35,858 bases of DNA from an uncultured Oscillospiraceae bacterium (lineage in GTDB: Bacteria; Bacillota; Clostridia; Oscillospirales; Oscillospiraceae), in the NCBI GenBank assembly GCA_910587505.1, contig CAJULD010000020.1:14815-50672 (forward strand). Reading direction: 5' to 3'. The position numbers and the translations under genes are program-made. The notes beneath the pieces were generated by a model that saw only the letters and a program-made list of their open reading frames with translations, made no database searches and was not told where the DNA came from. Shown here one piece after another: positions 7,923 to 14,061 of this stretch (position 1 is its first letter; each line of letters starts with the position of its first letter).

Positions 7923-9374
7923 TCAGTTCAGATTGCAGTTCTCCTCGCCAAAGGCCTCCACAGCCGCGTCAACAATCATCTGATAGGCATCCTGCGCCCC
8001 GACCTCCCCGGCAAGCAGCGCCTGTACCTTGGGGACGATCACCTCGTCGAGAAGCCTGGAGGCGGTCTCCTGCTGTTCCGCGCTGACGCCGGCAGGCGGC
8101 GCGATCACCTTCGAGACCAGATACTCGCCGCAGGCGGCGTTGCGCTCGTCCATGCCCTCCTGCGCATATTTGGAGAAGGCCTCCCGGCCGCTTCCGCACA
8201 CCGGCGTTTCAAAGCAGTCGCCGCACAGGAAGCCGGCGCGGTCGCCGGAAGACAGCCAGTAGAGGGCCGTCGCCACGTTTTTCAGATGCTCCTCCGTCGT
8301 CTCCACATTCCGGAACATGGCCAGCCCGTCCACGGAGGCAAAGCAGCTCTCCGGCACGCCTTCCATCATGGGCATGGGCAGGCGGGCATATGTGATCCTG
8401 ATGGAGTTTTCCGTGGCCGTGCCGTCGTTGGCGTCCAGGGCCGCGTTGTTCTTCCGGGCCAGGTTTTCAAAGCTGGAGGGGGCCTTGCCCACGATCATGG
8501 CCTCGCCGGTGATGCACATGGTCCAACGGGCCAGGGCCTCGATGCCGTAATCCGGCATGTATCCGGCAGCCACCATGTCCTCCGTGGCCTGGAGCAGGTT
8601 CAGCATCTTCCTGCTGGTAAAATCGTACTTCAGATCCTCGTTGAAGGCCGAATTCAGCCCCGCAGCCTTGCCGAAGACGTTGACATAGTCCGCGGAGGTC
8701 ACGCCGGAGGCGGAGAAGACGAAGCCGTAGCAGCTGTCCGTGGTGCCGTTTTTCAGAGCCTCCAGGAACTCGTCGAAGGTCCAGCCCCCGGTCTGCACCT
8801 TATCCACATCGACCCCTGCGGCCTCCAGCATGTCGCGGTTCGCGCCGATGGTCTGGATGCCGGTGTAAAGGGGCGCGCCGTAGGTCCCGCCGTCCATTTG
8901 CAGGAAGGCCAGCACGTTGGCGTCATAATCCGCCATCTGTTCCGCGCTCATATACCGGCTCATGTCAATGGCCGTGCCGTTTTGTACATACTTGCCTACG
9001 TTGTAGTAGGCCACCTCCGCGATATCAGGGGCTTCTCCCGCAGAGGCCATGGTGGACAGCTTCTGGTCGTGATCGTCCCAGCTGGTCTCGATCACCTTCA
9101 GGGTCAGGTGGGGATATTCCTCATGGAACTGATCCGCCCACTTTTTCATTTCCGCAAAATAATTGTTGGACAGAGGCGGAACCATAACGGTGATGACATC
9201 CTCCTCCGGAGCGGGGCCGTCCTTCGGCGTTTCGACTTCCTGCCCGGCCGGCGCATCGTTCCGGGGCGCGTCAGGCTGCGTGTTGTCGGGTTCCCTGGCG
9301 CAGCTGCACAGCAGCGAAAGCGCCATCACCATGCAAAGCAGCAGGGAAACAACGGATTTTGGGGTCCTTTTCAT
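7923..9374 (-). CDS. Sugar ABC transporter solute-binding lipoprotein
   Basis: 483 residues. The N-terminus has two Lys/Arg charges, a hydrophobic stretch and the lipobox-like LLCSC, so Cys25 or a neighbouring Cys is the probable lipid anchor. A low-complexity Asp/Pro/Glu linker follows, then an extracellular solute-binding family 1 fold (ITVMVPPLSNNYFAEMKKWADQF; SAEQMADYD; GAPLYTG). It would deliver sugar to the two downstream permeases. AGGAGG precedes the ATG. The ligand (GlcNAc, MurNAc or a disaccharide) is inferred from the murQ/nagA context only. Confidence 0.92.
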   Translation of the reverse strand: MKRTPKSVVSLLLCMVMALSLLCSCAREPDNTQPDAPRNDAPAGQEVETPKDGPAPEEDVITVMVPPLSNNYFAEMKKWADQFHEEYPHLTLKVIETSWDDHDQKLSTMASAGEAPDIAEVAYYNVGKYVQNGTAIDMSRYMSAEQMADYDANVLAFLQMDGGTYGAPLYTGIQTIGANRDMLEAAGVDVDKVQTGGWTFDEFLEALKNGTTDSCYGFVFSASGVTSADYVNVFGKAAGLNSAFNEDLKYDFTSRKMLNLLQATEDMVAAGYMPDYGIEALARWTMCITGEAMIVGKAPSSFENLARKNNAALDANDGTATENSIRITYARLPMPMMEGVPESCFASVDGLAMFRNVETTEEHLKNVATALYWLSSGDRAGFLCGDCFETPVCGSGREAFSKYAQEGMDERNAACGEYLVSKVIAPPAGVSAEQQETASRLLDEVIVPKVQALLAGEVGAQDAYQMIVDAAVEAFGEENCNLN

Positions 9375-9498
9375 GTCTTTTCCTCCTATAAATTTTGAAT
9401 ATCCGGTGTATTGCAGGGATGGTTTTCCGTCCTCCTTTCCTTCTGGATACTATTTCTCAATAGAGTATTACTCTGCCCATGGCAGGCGAAACAGCTCA

Positions 9499-10665
9499 CT
9501 AAATAAAATCCTGATTTTCCGGAGAGAATATTTTCCCCATTATCATGGTTTTTTTCAGCTCCCAGTTCTGATCCAGCAGGTTCAGATCCGCGTCCCAGCC
9601 CTCCCGGACGGCGCCCTTGCTCTGGCTGACGCCGATGAGTGCGGCGGCGTTCACCGACGTCATCCGCACCACATCCGACAGACCCAGTCCTACCTCCCGG
9701 AGGAGCCTCTGGACCTGCACATGCATTGGTACAACGCTGCCCGCCAGCACGCCGCCGGCGGTCCGGCAGACGCCGTCCCGGATGGTCAGGCCACCGTCCC
9801 CGCCGTAAACGCCGTCCGGCATGGCGGCATAGCGGGTGGTGTCCGTAGATACTACGCAGCGCCCCGGCCCCTTCACCCTGTGAACCAGACGGATGGCGTC
9901 AGGATGGAGGTGGACCAGATCGCAGATCATCTCGGCGCTGACCCGGTCATCCAGCAGTCCCGTGCCCACCACCCCCGGGTCGCGATGATGGAAGGGGTTC
10001 ATGCCGTTAAAGAAATGAGTGCACATCCGGACGCCCGCGTCTATGCTGCGCCGGAACACGTCCCCCGGGGCGGCGGTGTGGCCCGCCGAAACACAGACGC
10101 CCTGCTCCGACAGGTACCGCGTCAGGGCAAATTCTTCGTCCAGCTCCGGGGCCAGCGTCACCCGCCGGATCAGGTCGGCGTAGTCCCCGGCCACCCGCCG
10201 GTAATTTTCCACCGTGGGGACCTGAAGACAGCGGGTATTATTGGATCCGATCCGCTCCAGATTGAGGAACGGCCCCTCCAGATGCACGCCCAGCACATTG
10301 GCTCCCACATGCTGCCCGCCGCACTCCACAGCCACGGCAATGGCCCTTTGTATCTCCTCCGCCGGCTGCACCGTGGGTCCGGCCAGACAGGAGGTGGTCC
10401 CATGGGAGGCCAGGCAGCGCAGCACCGTCTTCGTCCCCTCCATGTCTCCGTCGCCAAACTTGCAGCCTCTGCCGCCGTGGGCATGCAGGTCGATGTAGCC
10501 GGGGATCAGATATCCCCCCTGTCCGTCAACGGCTTCGCTGCCCTCCGGCAGCTTCGGATCCGGGTCCTCCGACACACGATCGATCCTGCTGCCCCTGATC
10601 CACACCGAGCCGGGACGGGAAAATCCCGGTCCGTTGTAATATCTCACATTTCTGAAAACAATCAT
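9499..10665 (-). CDS. nagA: N-acetylglucosamine-6-phosphate deacetylase
   Basis: 388 residues, normal NagA length. Amidohydrolase landmarks are IDLHAHGG (metal-binding His61/His63), GVHLEGPFLN (metal-binding Glu), VSAGHTAAP (His), CTHFFNGMNPFHHRDPG and VSTDTTRYAAMPDG (catalytic-type Asp). It converts GlcNAc-6-P to GlcN-6-P and acetate, downstream of both MurQ and the GlcNAc kinase. It is the first gene of the minus-strand operon, with GGGAGG ahead of the ATG and a near-consensus promoter about 75 bp upstream. No nagB deaminase is present in the window, so GlcN-6-P must be handled elsewhere. Confidence 0.95.
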   Translation of the reverse strand: MIVFRNVRYYNGPGFSRPGSVWIRGSRIDRVSEDPDPKLPEGSEAVDGQGGYLIPGYIDLHAHGGRGCKFGDGDMEGTKTVLRCLASHGTTSCLAGPTVQPAEEIQRAIAVAVECGGQHVGANVLGVHLEGPFLNLERIGSNNTRCLQVPTVENYRRVAGDYADLIRRVTLAPELDEEFALTRYLSEQGVCVSAGHTAAPGDVFRRSIDAGVRMCTHFFNGMNPFHHRDPGVVGTGLLDDRVSAEMICDLVHLHPDAIRLVHRVKGPGRCVVSTDTTRYAAMPDGVYGGDGGLTIRDGVCRTAGGVLAGSVVPMHVQVQRLLREVGLGLSDVVRMTSVNAAALIGVSQSKGAVREGWDADLNLLDQNWELKKTMIMGKIFSPENQDFI

Positions 10666-10738
10666 CGGAAAGCTCCCTCCCGCCGCGTTTTTTCATTTTG
10701 GCTTCTCTCCGCTTTTGTCCGCCGGGGACCATGGGTGC

Positions 10739-10767
10739 ATTGTATCACTGCTGAATTGACTTTTCAA
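10739..10767 (-). promoter_or_regulatory. Sigma-70-type promoter of the nagA-murQ operon
   Basis: Reading the minus strand: TTGAAA, 17-base spacer, TACAAT. This is close to consensus and correctly placed 74 bp upstream of the nagA ATG. Confidence 0.8.
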
Positions 10768-10782
10768 CAAAATTGCAGTGAT
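10744..10782. promoter_or_regulatory. Inverted repeat over the nagA promoter, candidate MurR operator
   Basis: ATCACTGC (10744-10751) and GCAGTGAT (10775-10782) are perfect inverted copies with a 23-base gap, overlapping the -10 and -35 boxes of the nagA promoter. MurR/RpiR repressors bind inverted repeats in such divergent regions. The assignment to this regulator is inference. Confidence 0.5.
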
Positions 10783-10877
10783 TTGAAAATCTGTTTCATA
10801 TCCTGGATGATTTGCCCTGCTATCTGAAAAAAAGGTGGCATTATGCGCGGCTGCTTCGTGATGATGCACAAAGTATT

Positions 10878-10914
10878 GCGCAGGATTTTGGCAAGGGGGC
10901 GGCGCAGGATTTTG
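10878..10914. repeat. Direct repeat pair next to the regulator promoter
   Basis: GCGCAGGATTTTG occurs at 10878-10890 and again at 10902-10914, 24 bp start to start, immediately upstream of the -35 box of the murR-like gene. It could be an additional regulator site. Confidence 0.55.
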
Positions 10915-10943
10915 TTGCAACTCTGTTTCATCCCTGATATGCT
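10915..10943 (+). promoter_or_regulatory. Sigma-70-type promoter of the MurR/RpiR gene
   Basis: TTGCAA, 17-base spacer, TATGCT, ending 38 bp before the ATG. Orientation and spacing fit the divergent regulator gene. Confidence 0.65.
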
Positions 10944-10981
10944 ATTGTAAAACAAAGCGCGGCACCGCGCAGGGGGTTCTC

Positions 10982-11833
10982 ATGAAAAACGTACTGGTCC
11001 GGATCAAACAATACCGCTCCGCCGCCAGCGGCGCGGAACACGGCGTGCTGGATTTCATTCTTTCCTCACCGGAGGAGGCGGCGCAGTACAACGTCCGCCA
11101 GCTGGCCGACGCGGCTTATTCCTCGCCCTCCACCGTGGTCCGGCTGTGCAAAAAGCTGGGATTTGAGGGCTACCGCGACCTGCAAAAATCTCTGCTGTGC
11201 GAACTGGCCATGCGCAGGCAGCTCCAGCAGAGAAACGAACAGTACATCGGTCACAACGGACAGGTGGCGGAAGTGGTAAACGCCGTCACCTACCGCAACA
11301 TCGCTTCCCTGGAGGATTCCATGCAGCTGGCGGATGTGGAAACCGTGCAGAAGAGCGTGGATCTGATCTGTCAGGCCAATTCCATTCTGCTCTTCGGCCT
11401 GGGCGCGTCCTACCTGGTGGCGCAGGACGCCTACCTGAAATTCCTTCGCACGGACAAGCCGTGCAGCTGCTGCAACGACGTACACTCGCAATATCTGCTT
11501 GCGCGCAACGCAAAGCCCACGGACGTGGCGATCATTATCAGCTATTCCGGCGGCACGGAGGAAATCATTCGCTGCGCCCGCGACCTCCAGTCCCAGGGGA
11601 CGCCCATTATTGCCATTACCCGGTTCAAGAACTCCGCCCTGACCCAGCTGGCCACCTGCTGCCTGTACGTCGTCGCCATGGAGCAGCTGTTCCGGAGCGG
11701 CGCCATGTCCTCCCGGATTTCCCAGCTCAATATGATTGACATTCTGTACACCCTCTACCTGGACCACAATTTCTCCCGCAACGTGCGCTATCTGGCGCAC
11801 ACGCAGATTCAGAAGCTGCCGGAGACTGAATGA
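10982..11833 (+). CDS. murR: MurR/RpiR family transcriptional regulator
   Basis: 283 residues. The N-terminal RpiR helix-turn-helix (about 30-75) contains YNVRQLADAAYSSPSTVVRLCKKLGFEGYRDLQ. The C-terminal SIS domain (about 125-250) contains ILLFGLGASYLVAQDAYLKF and IIISYSGGTEEIIRCA, a sugar-phosphate-binding fold. In related systems MurNAc-6-P or another amino-sugar phosphate is the signal. It is divergent from nagA and most likely controls that operon from the 316-bp shared region. AGGGGG precedes the ATG. Whether it represses or activates cannot be told from sequence. Confidence 0.92.
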   Translation: MKNVLVRIKQYRSAASGAEHGVLDFILSSPEEAAQYNVRQLADAAYSSPSTVVRLCKKLGFEGYRDLQKSLLCELAMRRQLQQRNEQYIGHNGQVAEVVNAVTYRNIASLEDSMQLADVETVQKSVDLICQANSILLFGLGASYLVAQDAYLKFLRTDKPCSCCNDVHSQYLLARNAKPTDVAIIISYSGGTEEIIRCARDLQSQGTPIIAITRFKNSALTQLATCCLYVVAMEQLFRSGAMSSRISQLNMIDILYTLYLDHNFSRNVRYLAHTQIQKLPETE

Positions 11834-11834
11834 C

Positions 11835-11859
11835 GGGCCGGCTTCCCGGTTAACTTTTT
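11835..11859 (+). terminator. Weak candidate terminator after the regulator gene
   Basis: A short stem (GGCCGG with CCGGTT, loop CTTC, two G-U pairs) is followed by AAC and five T residues, directly after the murR stop. The stem is short. Confidence 0.35.
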
Positions 11860-11977
11860 CCGCCGCCGCGCATAGAATGCTCATAAAGGCCGGAACCTGC
11901 AGGCTATCCGAAAATGCCGGGGAGCGCTTTGTGCCTTTTACCAATAAAACTGACGAAAAATTTAGCAGTTCCCACTC

Positions 11978-12007
11978 TTGTTTTTGTGTATTAAAGTGTG
12001 GTATACT
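11978..12007 (+). promoter_or_regulatory. Promoter of the RADAR-like operon
   Basis: TTGTTT, 18-base spacer, TATACT in an A+T-rich patch. Transcription from about 12014 gives a leader of about 50 bases to the TTG start at 12067. It lies too close to the GTG at 12025 for that codon to be a comfortable start. Confidence 0.7.
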
Positions 12008-12066
12008 AGGGGGGCGGGCGTCGCGTGCGCCCGCGTTCAATCTCTATCAGGCGGGAGGGTACTCCC

Positions 12067-13932
12067 TTGTGCGACGTATATGATATCCAATGGATCGGCG
12101 AGAGTTCCCTCCATAAGAACTACGATCAGTTTTACCGCTTCTATCAGCAGGTGTGGGCGCAGCCTCACGCTTATATTGTTATGAACGCGCGCAGGTGTTT
12201 CAACCTGAATCATGTCTATATGAAGGTCCATGCCGCCGCCGGGAACAGGGTGGCCAACGCCGACCGGATGATGTCCAACAACGCGCTGCTCCTGTGCGCC
12301 GGCAGCATCGCCGGGTCCTTCCGAACCCATGGCCACTTCCCCAGCATCCTGATCGTCGATGATCTGGTCCTCCATGGCAGAGGCATTTCCAAGCTGCTGG
12401 CCGATCTTGAGGAGCTGATTATCGGGGAGCTGTGCGATTCCGGCGGGGAGATGGACCCGGATGAACGGCACTATATCCGCCGGAGTCTGGCGTCCGCCAT
12501 TGATATTTTTACCTTTGCCGCCAACAGGCAGCCGCTGTTAATCGGCGACATCTACCTGCGGAACCTGCAATGGGAGACCAGTCTCTACACCCGTGAGATC
12601 CGCAGCCTCTCCCAGCAGATTTCCAGCTTCCTGCAAAAAGCGGATGTTCCCAACACCAGCTATGTCCTCTCCTGTCATGTCCCCTCCGCGCCCCAACCCC
12701 AAAAGGGCTGGCTCTCTCAGCCGTGGAGTTACCGGGGCGTCCGGCAGACCGTCTTTTTTTATCAAACCCCCTGGAGCAATTTCCTGCCCACCGTCCGCCT
12801 GCGGAAACCCTATGGAGCGCAGAACCGGAGCGGCATGTGGCTGACCAGCCTGACGCTTTTGGGAAAGCTGACGGGACAGGTCCTGTCCGACGCCTGCCGG
12901 CGGGTGGAGGAAGTCCTGCCCGGGGATCGGTTTAACGGGGTGCGCGACATTCTGCAAAAGCGGCATCCCATCCTGCAAAGACAGCGGGCCCAGTTCCTCT
13001 CCTTCCTGTTATCCGCCGTCTATCTGAAGAAATTCCTTGATGGACTCGGGATACCTTTTGAGATTGCTTCCAGTGATCTGGATAAAATCGCGCGGAATTT
13101 CGGCTGCGGCATAAAAGCGGAACTGACGGAGCTGATTACCTCCGTCCCCCTTATGATTGAAATTCATGAGGTGCTGAAGGCTGCTCTTTCCTCCGGCGCA
13201 GCCCCCTTCATGGAGGAGCTGTCGAAGGAAGGCGCCGCCGGCGAGAGCAGAGAGGCCGTCAATATTTTCCTGGAAGATTATTTCTACGAAATCGGCATGA
13301 CCTCCGAACGCTCCGCCTATGAGGTCATCTCTTCCAACCGGCTGACCGGCAGGCAGGATCTGAGTTCCGTACCGATGGAGGAGCTGCTGCGATGGAAGAT
13401 GCCGCGCCTGCACTGGGGACAGCGCCGGAAAAGCGGCACGCAGAAAAAGCTCAGCAGCATGCTCGCCATGATGGACAACGGACTGATGGCCATGAATTTT
13501 GAGTGTGATCCGGCCTCCGGCAATGTCTACAGCTCCCTGAAGGCCGGAGAGCTGGCCACTTTCTCCATTCCACGCCGCCTCCATCTGTTTATCCCCGCCC
13601 TGGCTCTGGTGGAACAGGACAGCTGGCGGCTGGAAACAGAGCCGGAAGAGGCCGTCAGGCAGTTCATTCTGTCCCTGCCGGAGCCGGCGGAGGACAGCCC
13701 TCAGGGAAAAAGAGAGGCGGCCGCGCTGGCATTCCTGAAAACGCAGGGAAGCGATTTTGTCAACCTGCTGTACGAGTGCGGACAGACGCTGGCGGGCTGG
13801 GACATCGATCTGGTCACCACGGACGACTGGCTGGAGGAAGACGGGGAGGAAAGCTATCTTACCTTTGTCCGCCGGGAGGCCGGGAGACAGGACTTCTATC
13901 TGAATCTGGCCCGGCGGTTTCTAAACCGCTGA
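12067..13932 (+). CDS. Phosphoribosyltransferase-motif protein, first gene of a RADAR-like operon
   Basis: 621 residues from TTG 12067, chosen because GGAGGG lies 7 bases upstream; an in-frame GTG at 12025 has no ribosome binding site. Residues 94-107 read ILIVDDLVLHGRGI, a good match to the type I phosphoribosyltransferase PRPP-binding signature (four hydrophobic residues, two Asp, then a Gly-rich turn). The region before it (about 30-93) fits the rest of a small PRTase fold. The remaining 500 residues are mainly helical-looking with no motif I recognise and no membrane segment. It shares a promoter with the RdrA-like and RdrB-like genes that follow. Role unknown: a nucleotide/PRPP sensor, an effector or a nucleotide-salvage partner are possible. 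PRTase-like domains are reported in bacterial conflict systems, but I cannot confirm a match to a named family. Confidence 0.7.
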   Translation: MCDVYDIQWIGESSLHKNYDQFYRFYQQVWAQPHAYIVMNARRCFNLNHVYMKVHAAAGNRVANADRMMSNNALLLCAGSIAGSFRTHGHFPSILIVDDLVLHGRGISKLLADLEELIIGELCDSGGEMDPDERHYIRRSLASAIDIFTFAANRQPLLIGDIYLRNLQWETSLYTREIRSLSQQISSFLQKADVPNTSYVLSCHVPSAPQPQKGWLSQPWSYRGVRQTVFFYQTPWSNFLPTVRLRKPYGAQNRSGMWLTSLTLLGKLTGQVLSDACRRVEEVLPGDRFNGVRDILQKRHPILQRQRAQFLSFLLSAVYLKKFLDGLGIPFEIASSDLDKIARNFGCGIKAELTELITSVPLMIEIHEVLKAALSSGAAPFMEELSKEGAAGESREAVNIFLEDYFYEIGMTSERSAYEVISSNRLTGRQDLSSVPMEELLRWKMPRLHWGQRRKSGTQKKLSSMLAMMDNGLMAMNFECDPASGNVYSSLKAGELATFSIPRRLHLFIPALALVEQDSWRLETEPEEAVRQFILSLPEPAEDSPQGKREAAALAFLKTQGSDFVNLLYECGQTLAGWDIDLVTTDDWLEEDGEESYLTFVRREAGRQDFYLNLARRFLNR

Positions 13933-13950
13933 GTTATCCAAATGTTTGAC

Positions 13951-14022
13951 AACCTGCATTCACAACCGCGCATGGGCATGGATTTTTCCGCCGCCAGCAT
14001 GCGGCGGCTGTGGGTGCAGGTT
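13951..14022. repeat. Dispersed inverted-end repeat, short copy C inside the RADAR-like operon
   Basis: AACCTGCATTCACAAC at the left and TGTGGGTGCAGGTT at the right are imperfect inverted ends (two mismatches over 14). The interior holds CCGCCGCCAGCATGCGGCGG, a strong stem. It occupies nearly the whole gap between the PRTase-like and RdrA-like genes and can be read through in the RdrA frame. Confidence 0.7.
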
Positions 14023-14061
14023 TTTTGTACCACCCAATCTACACAGAGAGAAGGAATTCAC

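Noticed and set aside
7854..9398. 514-codon plus-strand frame opposite the solute-binding protein
   Set aside because: The minus strand has a signal peptide, lipobox and a family 1 binding-protein fold; the plus frame is a Gly/His/Val-rich shadow.
10878..10914. Possible CRISPR-like repeats in the divergent promoter region
   Set aside because: Only two short copies 24 bp apart with no spacer array or cas genes; better explained as regulator sites.
12025..12066. GTG 12025 as start of the PRTase-like gene
   Set aside because: Only 18 bp after the -10 box and without a ribosome binding site, while TTG 12067 has GGAGGG at ideal spacing.
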